A DNA stretch of 26,146 bases, from NCBI GenBank assembly GCA_020029455.1, contig JAIBJH010000009.1, positions 1-26,146 of the forward strand, written 5' to 3'. The notes under the pieces are model-generated. The model was not told the origin of the DNA. It did not search any database and was given only the letters and a program-made list of their open reading frames with translations. A program made the position numbers and the translations under genes. Position 1 is the stretch's first letter. Each line of letters opens with the position of its first letter. This DNA comes from Hyphomicrobiales bacterium. GTDB taxonomy: Bacteria > Pseudomonadota > Alphaproteobacteria > Rhizobiales > Aestuariivirgaceae. Positions 1-8,085 of the stretch are shown here, in pieces.

Positions 1-1
1 T

Positions 2-1009
2 ATCATGCGCGGCGCCGACAACAAGGTCCGCGCCTTCCACAATCTCTGCCGCCACCGGGGGGCGCGGGTGGTCGATGGCGACAAGGGCCATTGCAAGGGT
101 GCCATCGTCTGCCCCTTCCACGGCTGGGTTTACAATCTCGATGGCTCATTGCGCGGACCCGCGCAGCCCAAAAGCTTCGATGCCTTCGACCGCAAAACCC
201 ACGGCCTCAAGCCGATTGAACTTGAGAACTTTCACGGCTTCCTGTTCCTGCGCTTCGCCCAAGGCCCACAGCCCGCTATCGCCGAACTGCTGAAATCATA
301 TGCAGCAGACTTCGAAGCCTACAAATCTGGACAATTGCTGCCTGCCCACGCGGCCGTGTGGGCCACGGAACTGCCGGTCAACTGGAAATCGGTGCGCGAT
401 GTGGACAATGAAGGCTACCATGTGCCGCTGGCGCATCCATCGCTGCAGGATCTTTATGGCCGTGAGTACCGCGACATCTACCTGGATGCGGGACTGCATA
501 TGTCATTTGGCTACTTCGACAAGCCGGCGGCCAGGCGCTGGTCGGTGGCGCAATACGCCAAGGCATCACAGGGGCGGAACTTACCGCCCCATCTCGGGAA
601 GGCCTGGAGTTATTACGGCCTGTTCCCCAACTCGGTGATCAGCTTCACTCCGGAGGGCGCCTATTACTACCATGATATTCCGCTTTCTCCCGGTCGCACC
701 CGCCTGACAGGCAGGGATTACCGCAATCCGGATGAAACCCGGCAGGAACGGCTGGCGCGCTATCTTGGTGTGCGCATCAATCGCGATACCTCCCTTGAGG
801 ACCAGAGGCTTTCCATCTGGTCGGATGAGTCCATGCGATCATCCGCCTTCGATAATTTTCACCTTTCCGATCTCGAATGGGGACTGAAGCGCCACCATGA
901 CAAGCTCCGGAGCCTCATTCCGGTCATGTCAGTTTACTCAACTCCGCCAGAGCAAGACGTGGCGGGCCTCAACGCGAAATTGTCTTGCGCCACGCCCAAA
1001 GCAAATTAA
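2..1009 (+). CDS. Rieske [2Fe-2S] oxygenase alpha subunit, 5'-truncated by window edge
   Basis: This is a ring-hydroxylating-type oxygenase, which uses O2 and electrons from a separate reductase for hydroxylation or oxidative N-demethylation. The frame is open to the left edge, so the N-terminus is missing; residues are numbered from the first visible Met at position 5. The Rieske cluster ligands are C15-x-H17 and C36-x2-H39. The mononuclear iron site is H139 and H144 in NEGYHVPLAHP, with D266 in LEDQRLSIWSDE as the likely third ligand. The residue three before H139, which bridges the two metal centres across subunits, is Glu (E136), not the Asp of naphthalene dioxygenase. Glu at this place is known from carnitine monooxygenase CntA, which fits an amine substrate. 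The polyamine-type importer genes follow 28 bp downstream. No reductase or beta-subunit gene is visible. The substrate is inferred, not shown. Confidence 0.9.
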   Translation: MMRGADNKVRAFHNLCRHRGARVVDGDKGHCKGAIVCPFHGWVYNLDGSLRGPAQPKSFDAFDRKTHGLKPIELENFHGFLFLRFAQGPQPAIAELLKSYAADFEAYKSGQLLPAHAAVWATELPVNWKSVRDVDNEGYHVPLAHPSLQDLYGREYRDIYLDAGLHMSFGYFDKPAARRWSVAQYAKASQGRNLPPHLGKAWSYYGLFPNSVISFTPEGAYYYHDIPLSPGRTRLTGRDYRNPDETRQERLARYLGVRINRDTSLEDQRLSIWSDESMRSSAFDNFHLSDLEWGLKRHHDKLRSLIPVMSVYSTPPEQDVAGLNAKLSCATPKAN

Positions 1010-1037
1010 CGTCAATAAAGCATCAGGGAGAACAATC

Positions 1038-1970
1038 ATGAAACTTACACGCCGAACTACCCTTGGGGCACTAACGGGTGCGCTAACCGGCACCTTGGCC
1101 GCGCCCTTCGTACGGCCATCCTATGCCCAAGCAGGAGAAATCCGCGTCTATAACTGGTCGGACTATATCGGCGAGACGACGCTTGCCGACTTCGAAAAGG
1201 AATCCGGCATCAAGGTCATCTATGACGTCTTTGCCAGCGCCGAGGAAATGCAGGCCAAGCTACTGGTCGGCAAGACCGGCTATGATGTGGTGTTGCAAAA
1301 CGGCCTCAGCATGCCGCGCATGGTGAAGGCCGGCGTTTATCAGAAACTCGACATGGCAAAGCTGCCGGGCTGGAAAAACCTTGACCCGCAATTGCTGCAG
1401 ATCATGGATGGCTACGACCCGGGCCATGCACATGGTTCGCCCTATATGTGGGGTTCGGTCGCGGGTGAAGCCGAGTATCTGAAGGCGGCGGAAGCCTTCA
1501 AGCCGATCCGGCAATACATCACCACCTTCGACAACGCCAATTATCTCAACACGCTGCCCAATGGCGAAGTGTGCGCTGTCAACAACTGGTCCGGCGATTA
1601 TCGCACCGCCAAGGCGCGCGCCGCGGAAGCAGGCCTTACCGTCAACCTCGCATACTTCGTTCCGAAGACGGGTTCGCCTGCCTGGTTCGATTTCTGGAGC
1701 ATTCCATCGGATGCCGGCAATGTGGAAGGTGCGCACAAGTTCATCGACTATCTGCTCAAGCCGGAAGTGATTGCGGCCTGCACAAATTTCACGGGCTATG
1801 CCAACTCCAATGCAGCAGCAACGCCGTTCGTCGACAAGGATATTGCCGCTGATCCTGCCGTCTATCCGTCAGGCGAGACCATGGCGCGGCTCTATGCGCC
1901 GCCACCCTCCACCGAGGAACAGGAAAGGGCCATCAGCCGCGTCTGGACCACGATCAAGACGGGCGGCTGA
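1038..1970 (+). CDS. Polyamine-type ABC transporter substrate-binding protein (PotD/PotF family), internally shortened
   Basis: This is a periplasmic ligand receptor for the importer encoded next to it. I chose ATG 1038, which has an AGGGA ribosome site about 10 bp upstream and gives 310 residues starting with a twin-arginine-like signal (LTRRTTLGAL, cleavage near SYAQA). The reading frame opens further upstream, but that part overlaps the oxygenase gene. The mature start EIRVYNWSDYIG, the segment VNNWSGDYRTA, WFDFWSIPSDA and the C-terminal YANSNAAATPFVDKDI match PotF, including the Trp-Ser and Trp/Asp ligand positions. PotF-family proteins usually have about 345-370 residues. Here PYMWGS (about residues 136-141) runs almost directly into EAEYLKAAEAFKPIRQYI, so about 60 residues of lobe 2, including the acidic ligand region near PotF E185, are absent. 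The frame is intact across the join. The substrate could be a polyamine or another organic amine. Confidence 0.88.
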   Translation: MKLTRRTTLGALTGALTGTLAAPFVRPSYAQAGEIRVYNWSDYIGETTLADFEKESGIKVIYDVFASAEEMQAKLLVGKTGYDVVLQNGLSMPRMVKAGVYQKLDMAKLPGWKNLDPQLLQIMDGYDPGHAHGSPYMWGSVAGEAEYLKAAEAFKPIRQYITTFDNANYLNTLPNGEVCAVNNWSGDYRTAKARAAEAGLTVNLAYFVPKTGSPAWFDFWSIPSDAGNVEGAHKFIDYLLKPEVIAACTNFTGYANSNAAATPFVDKDIAADPAVYPSGETMARLYAPPPSTEEQERAISRVWTTIKTGG

Positions 1971-1972
1971 AG

Positions 1973-3076
1973 ATGGGCGAAGACGCGCCCTCCTTTCTCC
2001 AGATCACGAACGTCTCGAAGCGCTTCAACACCTTTGAAGCGCTCCGGGGTGTCAATCTTTCCATCCAGAAGGGAGAAATCTTCTCCCTTCTTGGCGGATC
2101 GGGCTGCGGCAAGACCACGCTGTTGCGCATCCTCGCTGGATTTGAAGCGCCTACGACTGGTGGTGTCGTTCTCGACGGACAGGATCTTGCAGGCATTGCA
2201 CCGTGGGACAGGCCGATCCACATGATGTTCCAGTCCTACGCACTCTTCCCGCATATGACGGTGGAACAGAATGTGGGCTATGGCCTCAAACACGAAAACA
2301 AGAGCGAGGCCGAGCGGAAAGACCGTGTTCGCGCCATGCTGGAACTTGTGCAGCTCACGCCATTTGTTGGCCGCAAGCCGCACCAGATTTCCGGCGGCCA
2401 ACGGCAACGCGTAGCCCTGGCGCGGGCGCTGGCCCGGGAACCGAAGCTGCTTCTGCTCGATGAGCCGCTGGGCGCGCTTGACAAGAAGCTGCGGGAACAG
2501 ACGCAATTCGAGTTGATGAATATCCAGGCGCGCACAGGCATCACCTTCATCGTGGTGACCCATGACCAGGAAGAGGCGATGACGCTCTCCGACCGCATTG
2601 CGGTCATGGACAAGGGCGAAATCAAGCAGGTGGGCACGCCGACTGAAATCTATGAGTTCCCCAAAAGCAAATTCATTGCCAGCTTCATCGGTTCCATCAC
2701 CACCTTTCCGGCACGTGTTCTCTCTCCCGGTCAAGATGAAACAACTGTCGAGGCGGAAGCCTTCGGCGGCAATATCACGGCGCGCAGCATCGAGGGATTG
2801 CGCAAGGGCCAGGAGCTTACGCTTGCCCTGCGGCCGGAAAAAATCGTGATCGCCAAGACGAAGCCCAAGACCGCCAATGTCTTTGCTGGAGAAGTGAAAG
2901 ACCTTGCCTATTTCGGCAAGGACAGCCTTTACCGCATCCAACTTGCCTCTGGGCAATTGCTGGCGGTCCATGCCGTCAATTCGCAGCGCGCCGGAGAGGC
3001 AGAGCGTGCCGCCAACTGGGGCGAGAAGGTGTGGATCGGCTTTGAACCTCCCTCCGCCATCCTGCTGACGGAGTGA
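1973..3076 (+). CDS. ABC transporter ATP-binding protein, PotA/PotG type
   Basis: This is the ATPase subunit that powers import of the ligand through the two permeases encoded next. The protein has 367 residues, normal for PotA/PotG. The Walker A motif is GGSGCGKTT (residues 41-49, with Gly in place of the usual Pro), the Q-loop is MMFQSYALFPHM, the ABC signature is ISGGQRQRVALARAL, Walker B is LLLLDEPLGALD, and the switch histidine lies in VVTHDQEEAM. After about residue 240 comes a TOBE-type regulatory domain (near LRPEKIVI). The start codon lies 2 bp after the stop of the binding-protein gene, so the two are co-transcribed and probably translationally coupled. Confidence 0.93.
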   Translation: MGEDAPSFLQITNVSKRFNTFEALRGVNLSIQKGEIFSLLGGSGCGKTTLLRILAGFEAPTTGGVVLDGQDLAGIAPWDRPIHMMFQSYALFPHMTVEQNVGYGLKHENKSEAERKDRVRAMLELVQLTPFVGRKPHQISGGQRQRVALARALAREPKLLLLDEPLGALDKKLREQTQFELMNIQARTGITFIVVTHDQEEAMTLSDRIAVMDKGEIKQVGTPTEIYEFPKSKFIASFIGSITTFPARVLSPGQDETTVEAEAFGGNITARSIEGLRKGQELTLALRPEKIVIAKTKPKTANVFAGEVKDLAYFGKDSLYRIQLASGQLLAVHAVNSQRAGEAERAANWGEKVWIGFEPPSAILLTE

Positions 3077-3078
3077 AG

Positions 3079-3996
3079 ATGCGACAGGCGCTTTCCAACT
3101 GGTTCAATGGCAAGGGCTGGGTCAAGCTCATGATCGGCATTCCGTTCGTGTGGCTGACGCTGTTCTTCCTTCTGCCCTTCTTCATTGTGGTGGCCATGTC
3201 GTTTGCCACCAACACGACAACGCAGCCGCCTTTCAGCTTCGGCGGCGAGCATCCGCTGCTCAATTTCATCGGCTATCAGCGGCTGTTCGGCGATGGGCTT
3301 TATCTTCGCGCCTTTCTGACCTCGATCTCGAATGCCAGTGGGGCAACGCTGTTCTGCCTCCTCCTCGGTTATCCCATGGCGCTGGCTCTAACCCGCGTTT
3401 CCAAGGGATGGCGCAACATCCTGCTCATGCTGGTCATCCTGCCGTTCTGGACGTCCTTTCTGCTGCGCGTCTATGCCTGGATGGGACTGATGGGCAAAAG
3501 CAGCTGGTTCAATAAGATGATCACGAGCTGGTGGAACGCCCTGGTTCCAGTCGATTGGGCCGTGAACTTCATGCCGATGATGTACAGCAACTTCGCCGTC
3601 GTGCTCGTCATGACCTATACCTACCTGCCTTTCATGATCCTGCCGCTCTACGCCAATCTCGAGCGGCTCGATCCTTCACTTGATGAAGCAGCGATGGATC
3701 TTGGAACGAAGCCATTTGGCGTGTTCCGCGACATCACACTGCCGCAATCCATCCCCGGCATCATTGCGGGTGGACTGCTGGTTTTCATTCCGGCAGCCGG
3801 CGAGATGGTGATACCGACGCTCGTCGGCGATGCCGCAAACCCGATGATTGGGCGCGTCATCAATGATGAGTTCGCGCAGGCACGCGACTGGCCCATGGCG
3901 GCTACCGTGGCGGTCGCTCTTCTCGTCCTCATGGTCGGACCCATGATGATTTACAGCCACTACCAAGCCGTTGCGGAAGGCGAGGATAAGCCATGA
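3079..3996 (+). CDS. ABC transporter permease, PotB/PotH type
   Basis: This is an inner-membrane permease subunit of the polyamine-type importer, 305 residues from ATG 3079. A GGAG site at 3070-3073 supports that ATG; a GTG two codons upstream at 3073 is possible but overlaps the ATPase stop. Hydrophobic segments start with WVKLMIGIPFVWLTLFFLLP and continue at about six positions. The coupling (EAA) loop reads EAAMDLGTKPFGVFRDITLP near residue 210, the contact site for the ATPase. The gene ends in a 4-bp ATGA overlap with the next permease gene. Confidence 0.92.
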   Translation: MRQALSNWFNGKGWVKLMIGIPFVWLTLFFLLPFFIVVAMSFATNTTTQPPFSFGGEHPLLNFIGYQRLFGDGLYLRAFLTSISNASGATLFCLLLGYPMALALTRVSKGWRNILLMLVILPFWTSFLLRVYAWMGLMGKSSWFNKMITSWWNALVPVDWAVNFMPMMYSNFAVVLVMTYTYLPFMILPLYANLERLDPSLDEAAMDLGTKPFGVFRDITLPQSIPGIIAGGLLVFIPAAGEMVIPTLVGDAANPMIGRVINDEFAQARDWPMAATVAVALLVLMVGPMMIYSHYQAVAEGEDKP

Positions 3997-4832
3997 GGCG
4001 AAGACCCATCTTCCTCATTACCATGCTGTGTTTCGGCTTTGCCTTCTTCTATGTGCCGATCCTTTCCATGATGGTCTACTCCTTCAACGCCTCGCGGCTT
4101 GCAACGGTCTGGGGCGGCTTCTCCTTCCGCTGGTATGAAGCGCTGTTTTCCAACAGGCAGATAGTTTCGGCCTTTCTGCTGTCCATGGAAATCGCACTTT
4201 TTTCAGCGACCTTCGCCACCATCCTCGGCGCCATGGCAGGGATCGCGCTTGCCCGCTTCAGCCGCTTTCGCGGCCGTACGATGTTTTCGGGCATGGTGAC
4301 GGCACCGCTTATCATGCCTGAGGTGATCACCGGCGTTTCATCGCTGCTGTTGTTCGTGATGATGGCGGAATGGATCGGCTGGCCGGGAAGCCGCGGCTTC
4401 ACCACCGTTCTTCTCGCCCATATCACTTTCTGCATGGTGTTTGTGACCACCATCGTGCAGTCGCGGATGAGCAGCTTCGACCGCTCGATTGAGGAAGCGG
4501 CGATGGATCTGGGCTCCAAGCCATGGCAGGTGATGCGCGATGTTACGCTGCCGGTGATCTTCCCGGCCATCCTTTCCGGTTGGCTCCTGTCGTTCACCAT
4601 ATCGCTCGATGACGTGGTGATCACCACCTTCACAACTGGCCCCGGCGCCACAACGCTGCCACTTCTCATATGGTCCAAGGTGAAACTCGGTGTAACGCCA
4701 GACGTCAATGCGCTGGCGACGATTACAGTTCTGGTGGTGGGAGCGGGCGTTGCCATCGCGGGCTGGCTGATGAACAGGGCCGAAGCGCGGCGCGAAGCCG
4801 ATGCAAGGCTGGCCTACCAGACCAATGCGTGA
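3993..4832 (+). CDS. ABC transporter permease, PotC/PotI type
   Basis: This is the second inner-membrane permease subunit, 279 residues, and forms the channel with the preceding permease. It starts at ATG 3993, overlapping the previous stop by 4 bp. The N-terminal membrane segment (PIFLITMLCFGFAFFYVPIL) is followed by SFNASRL, a conserved region of PotC/PotI. The coupling loop is EEAAMDLGSKPWQVMRDVTLP around residues 167-187, followed by LLSFTISLDDVVITTF, also typical of this subfamily. About six membrane segments are visible. The 3' end overlaps the next gene by 8 bp. Confidence 0.92.
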   Translation: MRRRPIFLITMLCFGFAFFYVPILSMMVYSFNASRLATVWGGFSFRWYEALFSNRQIVSAFLLSMEIALFSATFATILGAMAGIALARFSRFRGRTMFSGMVTAPLIMPEVITGVSSLLLFVMMAEWIGWPGSRGFTTVLLAHITFCMVFVTTIVQSRMSSFDRSIEEAAMDLGSKPWQVMRDVTLPVIFPAILSGWLLSFTISLDDVVITTFTTGPGATTLPLLIWSKVKLGVTPDVNALATITVLVVGAGVAIAGWLMNRAEARREADARLAYQTNA

Positions 4833-5679
4833 GACGGCACTTCTTTCGACGGCGCTGGGCGAACCAGGCTCCGGCCGGGTGCGCTATGGCGCGGCCATGG
4901 CGCTTTACCGGGATGGCATGATTTCAGCTGAACAGCTTGAAATCTATCGCGTGGCCTCGGCCCATGACCGGATGGACCCGGCCCTGCTGTTGCGGGACAA
5001 TGGCTTGCCGCTTCCTGCCGCGCCTGCTCCGGCGGCAGAAGATGTGCTGTGGTCCCTGGTTGATGAGGCTGACTATTATCTCTCCACACTCTCCGGGCCC
5101 GGCATTGCCGAGGTGCGGAATGGATTGGCGCCCTGGCGGGAAGCGAGATTCAAGGCGGTGCAAACACCGATCAACAGCATCGTTTCTGCCCATCTCGGCC
5201 CAGCGTTGTCGGCCCTTTCAAAGACTCATCTCGCATTGTCTGCCGCCATCGCTGCTGCATCACCGCATCTGCCTTGGCTCACCTATGATCTCTATGACCG
5301 CAAGGAGATCGGCGAAGCCTTTGCGACGTCACATGCCTTTTGTTCCATTCTTGGAGAAGCGGGGCCGTTGCGAACGGTGGATTTTGATTTCGGACTCTTT
5401 CTGATTGCGCCCCATGTGCTGTACCGTGACCACTGCCACGCAGCGCCCGAGCTTTATGCGCCGTTGACAGGACCTCATGGCTGGCGCTTCAGGCCTGATG
5501 CGCCGCTTGTTTTGAAACCTGCGCATGAGCCAGTGTGGAATGAGCCCAACCGGCCGCATCTCACCAAGGTTGGATCAACGCCCTTTCTCGCGCTCTATTG
5601 CTGGACGCGGGACAATGACAAGCCGGCGCGGGTGCTGCCTGCCTCCGACTGGGTGGAACTGGAAGCGATGCAATTGTGA
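4825..5679 (+). CDS. Protein of unknown function in the amine-transport operon
   Basis: I do not recognise this family. The ATG at 4825 overlaps the permease stop by 8 bp and gives 284 residues; an in-frame ATG at 4801 is possible but lies deeper in the permease gene. The protein looks soluble, with no signal peptide and no membrane segment. Its N-terminal part (RYGAAMALYRDGMISAEQLE) looks helical. The middle part (roughly 70-150) has long helices, and the C-terminal half is rich in aromatic residues, His and Pro (PHVLYRDHCHAAPELYAPL, GPHGWRFRPDAPLVLKPAHE, LALYCWTRDNDKPARVLPAS). The His/Asp-rich segment DHCHAAPE together with the later Trp and Pro residues resembles a small barrel or cupin-like binding site, but that is only an impression. 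It overlaps the amidohydrolase gene by 4 bp, so it very likely belongs to the same pathway. Confidence 0.8.
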   Translation: MRETALLSTALGEPGSGRVRYGAAMALYRDGMISAEQLEIYRVASAHDRMDPALLLRDNGLPLPAAPAPAAEDVLWSLVDEADYYLSTLSGPGIAEVRNGLAPWREARFKAVQTPINSIVSAHLGPALSALSKTHLALSAAIAAASPHLPWLTYDLYDRKEIGEAFATSHAFCSILGEAGPLRTVDFDFGLFLIAPHVLYRDHCHAAPELYAPLTGPHGWRFRPDAPLVLKPAHEPVWNEPNRPHLTKVGSTPFLALYCWTRDNDKPARVLPASDWVELEAMQL

Positions 5680-7307
5680 GCCAGCTCCTCATTCACAATG
5701 CGAGAATCTACAGCATGGACCTCAGCCGCCCGAGGGCTGAGGCCATCCTCATTGATGGTGAGTGCATCGCGGCGATCGGAACTCTCAGCGACTGCGAGAA
5801 TGCAGCACGGCCAGGTGTGCGACGTATCAATGCGGGTGGCCGTCTCGTGCTCCCGGCCTTTCAGGATGCGCACATCCATTTCCTCAGCGGTGGCATGGGG
5901 CTTGCCAGTTCGGCGCAACTGCACACCGTCAAGACCATTGCTGAGCTTCAGCTGGTGTTGAAAAATCACGCCACACGCTTCCGCAGCTTGCCGCTGATTG
6001 TCGGTGAAGGCTGGCAGCCGGGACTCTTCGGCGATCACAATCTCACACATGAGGTTGTCGATGCCGTCTTGGCGGACCGGCCTGCCATTCTTTACGACAG
6101 TTCCATGCACAATGCCTGCCTCAACACAGCGGCAATGAGTTTTGTTGGACTTGACGCCGCAACGCTCGACCCGGTGAATGGCCATTTCGTGAAAGACGCA
6201 AATGGCGAGCCGACCGGCATGCTGCACGAGGATGCCGCTTCCTGGGCCTATGACCGCCTGCCGCAGATGAGCGACAATAATTGGCGCGAGGGCCTTGCGG
6301 CGGCGCTTCTCCATGCCAATGCCCATGGCATTACCGGTGTCATCGATCCGCGCGTGGAAGAGTTGGAGGCGCGTATTTATGGCACGGCAGTGGATGCGGG
6401 TGAGTTGACGGTGAGGATTTGCGGGGCTGCCCTCGTCAAAGAGAAGGATACGGTGCAGGAGGCCATGGAGCGGCTCACCGAATTGCGTCATCGTCACCGT
6501 GGGCCGGATTTCTGGGTGCAGTCGGCGAAGTTCTTCATGGATGGGGTTTTTGAGAACCGTACAGCGGCATTGCTTCATCCATACGCTGATGAGTTCGGCG
6601 GCAACTGCAAGACCATGTTTACTCCCGAGCAGACAAAGGCGCTTTTCACCGCGCTCGATGCGGCACGCTTCCAGATTCATGTGCATGTCATCGGCGATGC
6701 GGCGGCGCGCGTGACGCTTGATGGGCTTGAAGCGGCCATGAAAGCCAATGGCCGCTGGCCTTCGCTGCATCAGGTGGCTCACCTGCAGCTTACGGACCCT
6801 GCCGACATTCCACGCCTTTCCGCGCTCGGCGCCATGGCCAATATCCAACCTCTGTGGGCGCGGCATGATCCGGGCATTCCCGATCCTGCTAAGCCCATGG
6901 CGGGTGAAACACGGCTTTCCAGCATCTACGCCTTCCGCAAGATGCTGAATGCCGGCGCCGCTTGGTGTTTGTCATCGGACTGGCCCGTCACCACGCTCAA
7001 CCCCTTCAGGATCATGGAAACCGCCATTACCCGGCAGGTGCCGCTCGTGGACGGTCCGCTGGAGCCGTTCCTGCCGCAGGAGGCGCTCACCATCGAAGAA
7101 TGCGTCCTGGGATATACGGCGAACGCAGCCGCCGCCTGCTGGCGCGGCGATTTCACGGGGCGGTTGCTGCCGGGATTTTCTGCCGATCTCATCATTCTCG
7201 ACCAAGACATCCTCGCCTGCGCCCCACAGGAGATCAGCAACACAAATGTGTTGCTGACGCTATTCAAGGGGCACGAGGTGCACAGGCACAAGAGCTTTGA
7301 AAACTAA
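5676..7307 (+). CDS. Amidohydrolase family 3 protein (YtcJ-like)
   Basis: This is a metal-dependent hydrolase of the amidohydrolase superfamily, probably cytoplasmic, that would cleave an amide, carbamate or similar bond in the imported compound. It starts at GTG 5676 (GTGA overlap with the previous stop) and has 543 residues, normal for YtcJ-type proteins. The first metal pair is H66 and H68 in FQDAHIHF. K285 in AKFFMDGVFENR fits the carboxylated or bridging lysine. H335 and H337 in HVHVIGDAA and the His of HQVAHLQL supply further ligands, and D435 in SSDWPVTTLNP is the catalytic Asp. The C-terminus (AAACWRGDFTGRLLPGFSAD) returns to the small composite beta domain typical of the superfamily. 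The substrate is unknown. Confidence 0.9.
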   Translation: MSQLLIHNARIYSMDLSRPRAEAILIDGECIAAIGTLSDCENAARPGVRRINAGGRLVLPAFQDAHIHFLSGGMGLASSAQLHTVKTIAELQLVLKNHATRFRSLPLIVGEGWQPGLFGDHNLTHEVVDAVLADRPAILYDSSMHNACLNTAAMSFVGLDAATLDPVNGHFVKDANGEPTGMLHEDAASWAYDRLPQMSDNNWREGLAAALLHANAHGITGVIDPRVEELEARIYGTAVDAGELTVRICGAALVKEKDTVQEAMERLTELRHRHRGPDFWVQSAKFFMDGVFENRTAALLHPYADEFGGNCKTMFTPEQTKALFTALDAARFQIHVHVIGDAAARVTLDGLEAAMKANGRWPSLHQVAHLQLTDPADIPRLSALGAMANIQPLWARHDPGIPDPAKPMAGETRLSSIYAFRKMLNAGAAWCLSSDWPVTTLNPFRIMETAITRQVPLVDGPLEPFLPQEALTIEECVLGYTANAAAACWRGDFTGRLLPGFSADLIILDQDILACAPQEISNTNVLLTLFKGHEVHRHKSFEN

Positions 7308-7310
7308 GCC

Positions 7311-8084
7311 ATGAGTGAGGAGCACTATCCGCAACAATTGATCGCCATGCTGGAGGCCATTTGGGGCGAAGGCTTTCTGTCTCCGGGCGGCGCGGAGGAA
7401 GTAGAGCGGGTGATCGGCAGTCACAACATCGCAGGGTTTTCAGTGCTCGATATTGGCTGCGGCGCGGGAGGCGTTGATGCTGCGCTTGTCGAAGCTCATG
7501 GCGCTGGCTTCGTCACCGGCATCGATGTGGAAGATCCAGTGATCGAGCATGCGCGCGAACTTGTTGCAAGGCGCGGGCTTTCAGATCGCATCGACCTTGT
7601 GAAGGTTGCGCCGGGGGCCTTGCCTTTTCCGCCCAGCACATTCGATGTCGTCTTCTCCAAGGATTCCATTGTCCATATTCCCGACAAGCATGTGCTGATG
7701 CACGATGTCTATCGCGTGTTGAAGCCGGGAGGATGGTTTTTGGCTTCGGATTGGTTGATCGGGACGGAAAACATTTCGCCGCAAATGTCAGACTACATTG
7801 CTTCCGAAGGCCTCGACTTCGGCATGGCCACGCCGCAGCGCTATCTCGACGCCATGAAGGCCGCGGGATTCCAGAACTGCGAAACAGTTTCGCGCAATGG
7901 CTGGTATCGCGAGCAGGCCCGCTTCGAACTTTCTCGTCTCAAGGGTGAAGTAGGACGCGAAGCCGCAAAGATCGTCGGCCAGGCATTCGTTGAAAAGAAT
8001 GTCGGCATCTGGGAACGGATGATCCCCGTGCTTGATTCAGGCGAGCATTGCCCCACCCATCTCAGTGCACAGAAACCCGATTGA
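7311..8084 (+). CDS. Class I SAM-dependent methyltransferase, phosphoethanolamine N-methyltransferase-like
   Basis: This transfers a methyl group from SAM, most likely to a small amine. The 257-residue protein has motif I VLDIGCGAGG near residue 45, an acidic motif II (VTGIDVEDPVIEHAREL) and a post-motif segment SKDSIVHIPDKHVLMHDVYR followed by LKPGGWFLASDWL. This last stretch closely follows the plant and Plasmodium phosphoethanolamine N-methyltransferases (pattern SRDTILHI.DK...LKPGG...SDY). The gene starts 3 bp after the amidohydrolase stop and is the last of the + strand operon; it meets hutX tail to tail with a 1-bp gap. A methyltransferase beside a possible demethylating oxygenase points to methylated amine chemistry, but glycine/sarcosine- or UbiE-like activities are not excluded. 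Confidence 0.85.
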   Translation: MSEEHYPQQLIAMLEAIWGEGFLSPGGAEEVERVIGSHNIAGFSVLDIGCGAGGVDAALVEAHGAGFVTGIDVEDPVIEHARELVARRGLSDRIDLVKVAPGALPFPPSTFDVVFSKDSIVHIPDKHVLMHDVYRVLKPGGWFLASDWLIGTENISPQMSDYIASEGLDFGMATPQRYLDAMKAAGFQNCETVSRNGWYREQARFELSRLKGEVGREAAKIVGQAFVEKNVGIWERMIPVLDSGEHCPTHLSAQKPD

Positions 8085-8085
8085 C

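Noticed and set aside
1892..2971. A 359-codon - strand frame
   Set aside because: Antisense to the ABC ATPase with all motifs in place; no recognisable domain.
5595..6866. A 423-codon - strand frame
   Set aside because: It runs antisense to the amidohydrolase, whose metal ligands are intact. It has no supported start and reads like a shadow of high-GC coding.
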